Part shown: piece after piece, positions 18,637 through 27,917 of the stretch | Layout: every line of letters starts with the position of its first letter | How positions within the stretch are numbered: position 1 is the first letter of the stretch | Origin: Clostridia bacterium | GTDB taxonomy: Bacteria; Bacillota; Clostridia; Monoglobales; Monoglobaceae | NCBI GenBank assembly: GCA_017436245.1 | Contig: JAFSDN010000089.1 | Location: forward strand, 1-36,120 | Direction of reading: 5' to 3' | Length of the DNA: 36,120 nt | The notes under the pieces: model-generated | What the model saw: the letters and a program-made list of their open reading frames with translations, nothing else | What the model was told of the DNA's origin: nothing | Database searches by the model: none | Translations under genes and position numbers: made by a program

Positions 18637-20382
18637 ATGATAAAAAAAGTGGTTTTTGCTGTATGTGTTTTTGTTCTTGCTTGTTCTGCGGTGGTGTTTG
18701 CCTCTGAGAGTAGTATAGATTTTTATGTTGCAGATGCTGAAAAGCACGATGTTATTATTTATGGCTCTGTGCCTGTTGACAAAACAGACAGCTGGCTGAC
18801 AATCAGTTTGTTGAATCCGGGCTTTACTGCTGATAATGCGGATGACGCTGATGCGGATGTTGCGGTCAATTCGTTTAAAAGAGTTCTTTTGAAGGAAGAA
18901 GACGGAATGGGTGACTTTTCGGTTAAGCTGAGACTGAGAAACGTGAAAACAGGGACATACACAGCGTTGCTGAGAACAGGTGCCATGGAAGAACCTGAGG
19001 AATTGTCCATTGAATACTTTATCGGTGACGATGTGATAACGTTGTGTGAGAATATTGCATCGGCGTTGGAATCGGGTGACGGAGAGGAGCTTGCGATACA
19101 TTTTACAGAGGACGTATTGCGTTTGGTTGGCGTAAGAAGGACTTATCTCAGCGATGTTTCTGCAGAGGAAATATGTTCATTGATTGATGGCTCGCCTTCA
19201 AAGCCGGTTGATGCAACTTTAGAAAGCATAAAACGTGCAATTGAGGAAAAAGTCATTCTGGATATGGCAGAAAAGGATGAGTTAAATGAGCTTATAACAA
19301 CTGCACCAACTGATGAGCAGGCAATGGATGTTCTCAGCGGCGGAAATTTTGATGCACCTTCCTTCAAGGTTCTGACAAAATCAGCCGAAAAGGTTGTCAT
19401 GGCTGTTGCTGACGAAGTATCAGGAAAGAGTTATGCCAACAGAACAGACTTTGATTCGGCATTGAATGTTTCGGTGCTGAACAATGCCATTGCAAGTGCC
19501 GAGAACTATGTTGTTGTAAGAGACGTAATGAATGATTTCAGTGAATTGTTTGAAACAGACTATTCAGACGAATATGATGACCTCAGCAAAACTCAAAAAG
19601 CAAAAGCAGAAGCTGAATTGCAGAAATACATTAAGAACAACAAGGTTAAAAAGCCTGATGATGCCGCAAAGAAGTTTTTGAGTATTATTGAAGAAATAAT
19701 AGAAGACTCAAAATCATCTTCAGGCTCAGGTAAAGGCGGTGGCGGCAGTAGCGGCAGCGGCGGAGGCGGTCGGGTTAATGTTTCTTCTGATATTATAAAA
19801 GAGGTTAACACGGTTGACAACAGCGCAGGAAAGCTGCCTTTTACAGACATTGAGCACGTACAATGGGCGCAGGAAAGTATTATTGCTCTTGAAAAGGCAG
19901 GCGCTGTTTCAGGGCGTGCAAAAATGCAGTTTGAGCCTGACGCAACCGTGACAAGAGAAGAATTTGTCAAGATGGTTGTTCTTGCCCTTGAAATTGAACC
20001 TGAGGAATTAAAGGAAGTTGTTTTTGCGGATGTATTGGAAAATGATTGGTTCTATCCTTATGTTTCAAAGGCCTACTCCTCCGGAATAATAAACGGTGTG
20101 ACCGATTTATTTTTCGGAACAGGCTATGAAATAACCAGAGAAGAAATGGCAGCAATTTTGTACAGAACAGCGTTCAATACAGAAGAGGAACACAATGCCG
20201 AGCCTGTTTTTTCGGATAAGGATAACATTTCAGAATATGCATCCGAGGCTGTTGCTGTTTTGAGTAATATAGGTATTATAAACGGAAAAGGAAACGGAAT
20301 GTTTGAACCTAAAGATTCTGCAACAAGAGCGGAGGCTGCAAAGGTTATCTATCTGGTGATGCAGGAAATAGCAAAAAGATAA
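18637..20382 (+). CDS. S-layer homology protein with glycine-rich linker
   Basis: A 581-residue exported protein (signal peptide ending near VVFAS). An N-terminal beta-sandwich (about 25-135; VIIYGSVPVD, WLTISLLNPG) is followed by a helical region, a Ser/Gly-rich hinge (about 358-378) and three SLH repeats at the C-terminus (about 400-455, 460-515, 525-578; FTDIEHVQWAQESI, FADVLENDWFYPYV, FSDKDNISEYASEA). SLH repeats hold proteins on secondary cell-wall polymers. As the neighbouring GH10 proteins have no SLH repeats, it may be the wall anchor for the system; that is inference. ATG 18637 is the first codon consistent with AAGGAG at 18618-18623, though the 13-nt spacing is long. Confidence 0.83.
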   Translation: MIKKVVFAVCVFVLACSAVVFASESSIDFYVADAEKHDVIIYGSVPVDKTDSWLTISLLNPGFTADNADDADADVAVNSFKRVLLKEEDGMGDFSVKLRLRNVKTGTYTALLRTGAMEEPEELSIEYFIGDDVITLCENIASALESGDGEELAIHFTEDVLRLVGVRRTYLSDVSAEEICSLIDGSPSKPVDATLESIKRAIEEKVILDMAEKDELNELITTAPTDEQAMDVLSGGNFDAPSFKVLTKSAEKVVMAVADEVSGKSYANRTDFDSALNVSVLNNAIASAENYVVVRDVMNDFSELFETDYSDEYDDLSKTQKAKAEAELQKYIKNNKVKKPDDAAKKFLSIIEEIIEDSKSSSGSGKGGGGSSGSGGGGRVNVSSDIIKEVNTVDNSAGKLPFTDIEHVQWAQESIIALEKAGAVSGRAKMQFEPDATVTREEFVKMVVLALEIEPEELKEVVFADVLENDWFYPYVSKAYSSGIINGVTDLFFGTGYEITREEMAAILYRTAFNTEEEHNAEPVFSDKDNISEYASEAVAVLSNIGIINGKGNGMFEPKDSATRAEAAKVIYLVMQEIAKR

Positions 20383-20394
20383 GGAGGCGGCAGA

Positions 20395-23082
20395 ATGTTT
20401 AAGAAGAAAACAATATTTTTCAGAACTGTGTGCTTGTTGATGGTGTTTTTTATGCTGAGTATGTTGAACATTACAGCAACAGACACGAAAATTGAATTTG
20501 AACAGAAGGATATAACAAAAGCTGCTCTTCTTCAGGGCTTGGGGATAATAACAGAGACACCTGAAGTATTTCTGAGCAGAACCGGGCTGACAAGAGGTGA
20601 ATTTGCTGAAATATCAGTGAGAATGTCAGCGCTGCAAAATGATGTGGAATCAAATGAAAAAGTATATTTCACTGATGTGGATGACGAGCATCCAAAGGCT
20701 GAGGCAATATATGCGGCGGTGAATCTAGGGCTTATGAGAGGCAACGGTGATTATACTTTTGCACCCGATAAGGCGGTTTCATACGAAGAACTGGCAAAAA
20801 CCCTTGTTAAGATTATTGGTTACAAATGGTTGGCAGAACTCAATGGCGGTTATGTGGCAGGCTATCTGAGCACGGCTCAGAAGGTTGGTCTTGCCGCAGG
20901 TGCTTCCACAAAAAATCTTGACGGCATAAATATTGCAAGGATCCTGTGCAATGCATTGGAGGCGGAATATCCTGTTGTTTCGGGAATAGGCGAGAATGTG
21001 ACCTATGAAACCACTCCTGACAGAACGTATATGACAGAGGTTCTGAAGGTGATGAAAGAGAGCGGAATTGTGGAAGCAACCGAAGTCACAGAGCTTTACG
21101 GTGAGTCAAATCTCGGCAAAAATGAGATAAAAGTAAACGGAATTATTTTCCGTTGTTCGGATAATGCAACGGATTTTCTTGGAAAAAGAGTTGATGTTTA
21201 TTACAAGATAAACCGTGATACGACAGCTGTAAAGGATGTACTTTGTATATGTGTTTCGGATAAATGTACCGTTCTTGAATTGAACGATGAAAATGTGGAA
21301 TATTCAAACAGAGTATATAAATATTATGAAGGCTCAAACAAAGAAAAAACGGCACGAATTTCAGATGATGCTGCTATTATTTTCAATGGCAGAGCCATTG
21401 AAGACCCGGCATTTGATATGAACAGGCTTGCACCTGAAAACGGGGATGTCACACTTATTGAAAATACGGGTGATAAAGTATATGATGCGGTGATTGTTCG
21501 AAGTTACTATAACATAAAGATAGATGCTTTGGGCGGAACAGAAGATGTTATTTATGACGGAAGTGCGGCAAACCGTAATCTCGAAATAAAGGATATGGAA
21601 AATTGGCGCTTCTTTGACAAAAACGGCAGGGAAATTGGTTTTTCGGATTTGTCAATAGGAAGTGTTGCTTCAATAGAAGAAAATTCAAAGGGCGGAAATG
21701 TTTATATCGGACAGGATTCGGTAATGGGAAAGGTTGAAAAGGCTTATGAGGACAGAATTGTAATTGACGGCACCGAATATGACCTTTGCAGCAGTATCTT
21801 TGGGGAAAATGAAGTTGTGCCCGTTGCAGGAGACTACGGCAGGTTTTTGCGTGACCGAAAAGGAAAAATAGCGTTTTTTGATAAAATTAATTCGGATTTG
21901 CTTGCAGGTATTCTGATTTCGGCAGGTCGTGAAAGAGGCTTCAACGGAAAACTGAAAGCAAATATATATACAATTGTGGGTGAGTCAAAGGCATTTGACT
22001 TTGCTGACCGGGTTGAAATAGACGGAAAGGCTTACAGAACAGATAAATCATCATTCGGAGAAGAAACAGATGAAATAACAGAGTATCTTCGTCAAAGTGC
22101 AGCAATGGAAAACCCGGTTCTCACAAATGAGTTTCCCCTTGCTCAGCTTATAAGGTATAAGACCGACGGGGATGGTAAGATTTCTGAAATTGATACAGCG
22201 CTTGTAAACAGCAGCTATGAAGATGAAAACACTTTAAAAAATGTTTTGAAGTATTCTGACGGTGTGGGCGCATATTACAAAAAGCGCGGTATGTGTTTTT
22301 CGGGAAAGGCGCTGGTTGATGCAAACTCGGTTGTATTTGTTGTGAATACACCTGTTCAGGGAAACCTTGATGATAACTTTCAGTTAAGCTCGGGAGCATA
22401 TTTTTCGGATAACTATACTTATGATATTGCTGCGTTTAATTATACAAAGGACAAGATTGTTGCCGATGTTGTGATTGTGTATAAGGACAGCTCAAAAAAA
22501 GAGCTTGTGGGTGAAGGTCATGAAATGCTTGTTGACAGCATAGGTGCTGTGTATACAGATGAGGGCGAGACCTTCAAAACCGTAAGCGGATATTATCTGG
22601 GTTCATATGCTACATACAAGCTCAGCCCTAACCTCGGACTTGAAAGGGAACCGCAGCAGGGTGACCTGATACAGTTTTCTTTGAATAACAGAGAAGAAAT
22701 TTATGTCCTGCAAACGGTTTATTACGGCCCTGAGGACCGTTTTGGATATGACAGCAACAAGGACGGAATTCCCGACCTTAACAACGGCTATGGCAAGGAT
22801 ACGGCGTTTTATACTACCCAGGGATATGCATATCATACTTACGGAAACGCTATGATGGTTGCACCGGTATTATCATTGAATGATATTGAAAGTGCAGCCC
22901 GTGAATCATACAGCACGGCAGAAGCAAGGGTTTATATCTATGACAGAAATAATACAAGAAATCCCGTCAGCGTAGGTTCTTTGAGTGACATAAGAACATA
23001 TCTGAAGGACGAAGATGCGGCATCAAGGGTTATTGTGCGTACGCTTTTTACAAGTATTGTAACGGTTCTTATTATAAAATAA
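20395..23082 (+). CDS. Large surface protein with N-terminal SLH repeats
   Basis: An 895-residue exported protein with signal peptide (about 1-29). Three SLH-like repeats lie at the N-terminal end (about 33-200; LTRGEFAEISVRM, FTDVDDEHPKAEAIYAAV, VSYEELAKTLVKIIG). About 650 beta-rich residues follow with repeated short units (KVNGIIFRCSD, VIDGTEYDLCSS, EIDGKAYRTDKSS), typical of large clostridial surface proteins of unknown role. No catalytic motif is visible. AAGGAGG lies just before the ATG and only 12 nt separate it from the previous SLH gene. Its anchor is N-terminal while its neighbour's is C-terminal. Confidence 0.8.
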   Translation: MFKKKTIFFRTVCLLMVFFMLSMLNITATDTKIEFEQKDITKAALLQGLGIITETPEVFLSRTGLTRGEFAEISVRMSALQNDVESNEKVYFTDVDDEHPKAEAIYAAVNLGLMRGNGDYTFAPDKAVSYEELAKTLVKIIGYKWLAELNGGYVAGYLSTAQKVGLAAGASTKNLDGINIARILCNALEAEYPVVSGIGENVTYETTPDRTYMTEVLKVMKESGIVEATEVTELYGESNLGKNEIKVNGIIFRCSDNATDFLGKRVDVYYKINRDTTAVKDVLCICVSDKCTVLELNDENVEYSNRVYKYYEGSNKEKTARISDDAAIIFNGRAIEDPAFDMNRLAPENGDVTLIENTGDKVYDAVIVRSYYNIKIDALGGTEDVIYDGSAANRNLEIKDMENWRFFDKNGREIGFSDLSIGSVASIEENSKGGNVYIGQDSVMGKVEKAYEDRIVIDGTEYDLCSSIFGENEVVPVAGDYGRFLRDRKGKIAFFDKINSDLLAGILISAGRERGFNGKLKANIYTIVGESKAFDFADRVEIDGKAYRTDKSSFGEETDEITEYLRQSAAMENPVLTNEFPLAQLIRYKTDGDGKISEIDTALVNSSYEDENTLKNVLKYSDGVGAYYKKRGMCFSGKALVDANSVVFVVNTPVQGNLDDNFQLSSGAYFSDNYTYDIAAFNYTKDKIVADVVIVYKDSSKKELVGEGHEMLVDSIGAVYTDEGETFKTVSGYYLGSYATYKLSPNLGLEREPQQGDLIQFSLNNREEIYVLQTVYYGPEDRFGYDSNKDGIPDLNNGYGKDTAFYTTQGYAYHTYGNAMMVAPVLSLNDIESAARESYSTAEARVYIYDRNNTRNPVSVGSLSDIRTYLKDEDAASRVIVRTLFTSIVTVLIIK

Positions 23083-23101
23083 CTTTGAAAGGTGTGGTAG
23101 A

Positions 23102-26100
23102 ATGTTCAAACGAGCTTTATCTGTTTGCCTGTGTCTGTGCATGATTCTTTCTTTACTGACGTATGGCGTATATGCTGAAGAATCGGGAGTTGTTTTGAGT
23201 GACGGGAATTTTACCGAAAACTTTGCCGATTTTTCCAATGTATATTCAATAACAAATCTGAGGCAGGTAACCAACAACGCCTTGCTCTCCAATGAGCTTT
23301 ACAATGACAGCACCATATGGCAGCTTGAAAACGGAAAAAATGCCGCTGAGGTTGTTTACAGATTCAGAGATAGTATACGGATAAACAGTGTATATCTTGA
23401 ATTCTCACGTGACGCTGTCATGAAGTATCCTGTCATTTCGTGGTCGGAGGATGGTGTGACTTATACCGACCTGACTGCAAGGATGGATGTTCAGCGTGGT
23501 GAGGACGAGGTTGTGCTTGCAGACTGGAAGCGTATAATGACAGCAAGTGAAGTCAATGGTTATCAGCACGTTTATTCAACCGAAAAATCGGTTCCCGCTT
23601 CTGCAAGATACATAAAGTTTGAGGTGCAGGAGGGTTCTCTTGGCAGCGACAGGACTTTTTTGCGGAAGGCAGTATTTTCGGGCGGAGAGAGGACCGTAAA
23701 GGGCAGAAACGTTGTTGATGATTTTGAGAATTTTGATAATGTGTTTGCTTTTGATAATGTTAATCAGGTTAAAAACAATGGATTGTTGACAAATACATAT
23801 TATAATGACAGCAATCTGTGGACAGTGACAGACACATCAAAAAAGGCAGAGGTTGTTTTTAAAGCAAGTGAAGGAATGCTTTTTTCTCAGGTCGAATTTG
23901 AGTTTTCAAGAATGACCTCAATAAAATACCCCGTTCTGTCATATTCTGTCGATGGTGTGAATTATACCGACCTGACAACAAGAATGACCACGACGGAAGG
24001 TGATAGTGCTGCGGTTGCGACTCATTGGACAAAGCTTCAGTCAGGGGACAAAAACAATCTGGGACAGTTCAGCTATTCAACGGCAAAGACCATTCCCGAA
24101 GGTGCAAAATATGTTAAGGTTGAAATTCAGGCAGGTTCATCGGTTCGACCCATTTATCTGAAGCGGATTGCATTTGCCCTTGGTACCTTCAATGAGCTGA
24201 CCTCAAATCTGACGGAAATTTTTGAAGAATTTGAGAATGTTTATTCCTACGATAATTTAAAAAGAGTTGAAAATAATCCGATACTTGAAAGCCGGGCTTA
24301 CGGCGACAACACCCTGTGGATGGTTGATGATACAACAAAATCATCTGAAATTGTCTATGCAATCAAGGGGGACGGTGAAATAAAAAGTATTTATTTTGAG
24401 TTTTCACGGAACAGCTCAATGATTTATCCGGTTTTGTCTTATTCATATGACGGTGAGACGTATTATGATTTGACAACACGGATGACAGCAATGAAGGATG
24501 AAGATGACACCGTAAAGCAGGATTGGACAAGATTGTTCAATGCCGGAGACGAAAATCTCTGGCAATATGGATATTCAACAAAAAAAGAGATTCCCACAGG
24601 TGCAAAATTTGTCAAAATTGAAACCCTTGCCAATGCCTCGGCAAATCCGTATTATTTCAGAAAAGCAAAAATTGAGGTTGATTCGGGGCTGCGGATTTCA
24701 GAAAGTATAACTGATGAGCTTGGTGACATATCTAAGCTGTCCGGCGTGGAAAATTTTGTTCAGACTGTTTCAAACGCAGGTCTTGATGATGCAAGTGTTT
24801 TGTGCGTGGAAAATGTTTCGGAAATTGCTGAACTGATTTATGTGTCAGAGGCAGGAAAGGAATTTTCGGCAGTTGAACTGGAAATTGCAAAACGAGATAA
24901 AATAAAATTCCCGGTAGTTGCATATTCAACCGATGGGAAAAACTTTGAAAACATAAATATTCCCATGGCAATTGCGGATTATGACGAAAATTACGATTGG
25001 GTTTATGGGGGCAGCTTGTCATCCGGCTATGACAGCTTCAGTTTGTTTTCGGAGTTGCCGCAAAACACAAGAGCGGTTAAGGTTTGGATGCAGAAAAATT
25101 CAGTTTCGTCGCAAAATGACTTGATGCTCAGCAAAATAAGCCTTTCGGTTGAAAAAACAGACGGAGTGTCAGAAAAGACAACTGATACCTGTGACAGCTT
25201 TGCAAGGATATATTCTTCATCGAATATGAGTGTGGCTGTACCATCGGAAGTCAAAGCAAGGGGGTTGGATGATACAACAGCTTTTGGCGCAGCGGAGCTT
25301 TCAAAAAAAGCGGAGGTTGTGTACAAGGCGGCAGAGGGGAAGGAATTTTCGGAGATAACCGTTGAGCTTATGCGGCAGGGTATGCTTAAATTTCCTGTTA
25401 TCTCGTATTCTGAAGATAATGTGACTTATACCGATGTTTCACCTGTTATGGACGAAAAGGCGTATTCCTGTGATGAATGGTATCACAACGGAACAGTATA
25501 TAAGCCGGATGGCACATCTTCTTATTACAACCGTTTTACTCTTTCGTGCTATTTGCCAAAAGGTGCAAAGTTTGTGAAAGTATGGCTGGCGGAGGATGCC
25601 TTGTCAAAACTGACTGATGTGTACATACGAAAAGTGGATTTTTGTGTCAGAAATGAAAATGCATACGCTCGTTCCATGTTTGAGGAATACAGTGAGTATT
25701 TTGATATTTGTATGGCGGTAGAGCCAAAGTATCTTGAAAAGTACCATGCCTTGATTTCAAGTCAGGCAAATGTTATGGTGACGGAAAACGGTGCAAAGTC
25801 ATGGATTCATTACGGCGAGAATGACTGGGACTGGAGCTCCATTGATGCATCCTTGAATTATGCTGAGGAAAACAACATGAAGCTCCGTGCTCATACTCTG
25901 GTTTGTCCGGACTTCTTTGATGCTTATGCACAGAACGGAAACACCTCAAACACCTGGTTCTTTGAAGATGAAAACGGAAATTCGCTTTTTGACTCAAGTG
26001 GAAATCCCGTTGAAGGTGCAAGAGAGCTTACTCTCAAAAGACTTGAAAATCATATCAAAACAGTTATGACAAAGTATAAGGGCAGAATTTATGCTTATGA

Positions 26101-27862
26101 TGTCCTGAACGAGCCGTATATGGACAGGGGTGCGTGGCGTACATATACAAAATTCTGGAAGCTCCTTGGAACAAATGATGACAGCTGGATAAACGATTGC
26201 TTCAGGTGGGCTCATGAAGCCGACCCCGATGCGGTTCTTATCCTCAACGACAATGCCTATACTTGGGACAAGGAAAAGGAAACGGTGCTTTATAACAAAA
26301 TCAAGGAAATGCGAGATGCGGGAATACCCGTTCAGCTGGGAGCTCAGATGCATTACGGAGTGGATACGGATCTGGCAGATGTTGAATCCATGCTCAAAAG
26401 ATTTTCAGGACTGTGCGATATATACATTACAGAACATGATTTGAAAATGGTATCTTACGCTACTTCTGACGGAACGACCTATGAAGGTTGGAATGGTTTG
26501 CAGGCAAGGCTTGATGCGTCGCTGAGATTTCCCGATTATATGTATGACGAGCTGTGTGCCCTTCAGGCAAGAAAATATGCCTCCTTACTTGATTTGTTCA
26601 GAAAGTATTCGGACAGTATACCCTGTGTTGGTTTGTGGGGAATTTGCGACGGACAATCGGAATATACCAATGAAATGTTCCCCCTTATGTTTGATGAGGA
26701 CGGAAATGAAAAGGACGGATATTTTGGGGCTATGGACTTTGAAGGCAAGCTCCCAAGATGGAGTCCTGAGGATGGCCGCATAAAATACAGACGAATAGAT
26801 TACAGAATCAGTGAGGCAGACGGCACGGTAAGGATTGTTGCAGATGCAAACGGAGTTGAACAGACGGTAACCGCAACATTATATACCACCACCCAAGGCG
26901 GAAATGTAAAGATTTTCGGCGAGCCTTCGTTAAAAACCGGTGAGCAGACAACTGTCACGGATAATGAATGCTCCTTTACCTTCCCGTTGGACGGCTATAA
27001 CCCTGATGATGCGGCTGACACCTCACGGTATGTAATAAAGCTGAATATGGGCGGTGAGGAAATTCTGGACTACTTCTATTACATTCCGTCCTCTGCATAC
27101 AGTGCCGGCTTGACAATAGTTGATGACTTCAATGATTTTGAAAAGGAATATGAAGTGAAACAGCTTGATATTGTCTCAAACCTTACGCTTTATGACGATG
27201 ATTTTTCAGGATTTGTTGCATCAACGCCATTCCAGACAAGGGATAAGTATGTTGAATACAGGCTCCCGGACGGACATCAGCTGGATAATATTACTCTTGA
27301 TGCATATGTGTATAAAACATATAAGAATACAAGACGTCCCGTGATTTCGGTCTCGGCAAACGGAACAGATTACACGGCAGTATCTTCTCTTGCGGACTGG
27401 CCTGCATCATCGGAAATTACCGATAAGGTTTACCCGAATCAATACGGTTCTGAAAACCGAAGTCATTTTAGGTGCAATATCTCCGAAATTCCCTCGGGAA
27501 TGAAGTATCTGAGAATTGATGTGAATGAGTTTACCGGACAGGACCAGATATATCTTTCAAAGCTCAGAATTGAAACGGCTTTGAATGGAACAGAGCGGGT
27601 ATATAGTCTGAAGGTTGATTCAAATGGTAAAGCAAGGGTTTTTGGTATTAATGGTACGGAAGACAAGGGATTGAACCTTTTTGTTGCAGGCTATGACAGA
27701 GATGGCAGAGCTTTGTCGGGCAAGATGTTTGAGGTTGACCTTGATTCTGCGGGAACAGTGGTTGAAAAACAGCTTGAAGCATCAAATGAAGACTATTTCA
27801 AAGCATTTTTGTTTGATGACAGGCTTGTTCCCATAATAGATTTTGCTACAAGCGAAAAATAA
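23102..27862 (+). CDS. Giant secreted GH10 protein with five N-terminal repeat modules
   Basis: A 1586-residue exported protein. After the signal peptide (ending near VYAEE) come five tandem modules of about 160 residues (about 37-850), a GH10 barrel (about 851-1235; acid/base E1004 in DVLNEPY, nucleophile E1111 in ITEHD, QMHY loop), a beta-rich spacer (about 1236-1345), a sixth divergent module (about 1346-1505) and a C-terminal domain ending KAFLFDDRLVPIIDF. The spacing between the two glutamates (107) fits GH10. The cleft motif usually WHSQTP reads CPDFF here (HTLVCPDFF from H931), a marked change. There is no SLH or sortase signal, so attachment must be indirect or through the modules. 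It lies 19 nt after the SLH gene. Confidence 0.88.
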   Translation: MFKRALSVCLCLCMILSLLTYGVYAEESGVVLSDGNFTENFADFSNVYSITNLRQVTNNALLSNELYNDSTIWQLENGKNAAEVVYRFRDSIRINSVYLEFSRDAVMKYPVISWSEDGVTYTDLTARMDVQRGEDEVVLADWKRIMTASEVNGYQHVYSTEKSVPASARYIKFEVQEGSLGSDRTFLRKAVFSGGERTVKGRNVVDDFENFDNVFAFDNVNQVKNNGLLTNTYYNDSNLWTVTDTSKKAEVVFKASEGMLFSQVEFEFSRMTSIKYPVLSYSVDGVNYTDLTTRMTTTEGDSAAVATHWTKLQSGDKNNLGQFSYSTAKTIPEGAKYVKVEIQAGSSVRPIYLKRIAFALGTFNELTSNLTEIFEEFENVYSYDNLKRVENNPILESRAYGDNTLWMVDDTTKSSEIVYAIKGDGEIKSIYFEFSRNSSMIYPVLSYSYDGETYYDLTTRMTAMKDEDDTVKQDWTRLFNAGDENLWQYGYSTKKEIPTGAKFVKIETLANASANPYYFRKAKIEVDSGLRISESITDELGDISKLSGVENFVQTVSNAGLDDASVLCVENVSEIAELIYVSEAGKEFSAVELEIAKRDKIKFPVVAYSTDGKNFENINIPMAIADYDENYDWVYGGSLSSGYDSFSLFSELPQNTRAVKVWMQKNSVSSQNDLMLSKISLSVEKTDGVSEKTTDTCDSFARIYSSSNMSVAVPSEVKARGLDDTTAFGAAELSKKAEVVYKAAEGKEFSEITVELMRQGMLKFPVISYSEDNVTYTDVSPVMDEKAYSCDEWYHNGTVYKPDGTSSYYNRFTLSCYLPKGAKFVKVWLAEDALSKLTDVYIRKVDFCVRNENAYARSMFEEYSEYFDICMAVEPKYLEKYHALISSQANVMVTENGAKSWIHYGENDWDWSSIDASLNYAEENNMKLRAHTLVCPDFFDAYAQNGNTSNTWFFEDENGNSLFDSSGNPVEGARELTLKRLENHIKTVMTKYKGRIYAYDVLNEPYMDRGAWRTYTKFWKLLGTNDDSWINDCFRWAHEADPDAVLILNDNAYTWDKEKETVLYNKIKEMRDAGIPVQLGAQMHYGVDTDLADVESMLKRFSGLCDIYITEHDLKMVSYATSDGTTYEGWNGLQARLDASLRFPDYMYDELCALQARKYASLLDLFRKYSDSIPCVGLWGICDGQSEYTNEMFPLMFDEDGNEKDGYFGAMDFEGKLPRWSPEDGRIKYRRIDYRISEADGTVRIVADANGVEQTVTATLYTTTQGGNVKIFGEPSLKTGEQTTVTDNECSFTFPLDGYNPDDAADTSRYVIKLNMGGEEILDYFYYIPSSAYSAGLTIVDDFNDFEKEYEVKQLDIVSNLTLYDDDFSGFVASTPFQTRDKYVEYRLPDGHQLDNITLDAYVYKTYKNTRRPVISVSANGTDYTAVSSLADWPASSEITDKVYPNQYGSENRSHFRCNISEIPSGMKYLRIDVNEFTGQDQIYLSKLRIETALNGTERVYSLKVDSNGKARVFGINGTEDKGLNLFVAGYDRDGRALSGKMFEVDLDSAGTVVEKQLEASNEDYFKAFLFDDRLVPIIDFATSEK
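23210..25652 (+). repeat. Five tandem copies of a discoidin-like protein module
   Basis: Five consecutive coding repeats of about 490 nt. Copies 1-3 are close to each other (DFSNVYSITN / NFDNVFAFDN / EFENVYSYDN; YPVISWSEDGVTYTDL / YPVLSYSVDGVNYTDL / YPVLSYSYDGETYYDL). Copies 4 and 5 are a second subtype with KFPVVAYS or KFPVISYS and a longer loop before the last strands. Boundaries are approximate. Confidence 0.8.
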
Positions 27863-27917
27863 TTAAATGTACCCTTTTAGGGCACAAAAAAATATAAATT
27901 TTCAGGAGGAATGGAAA

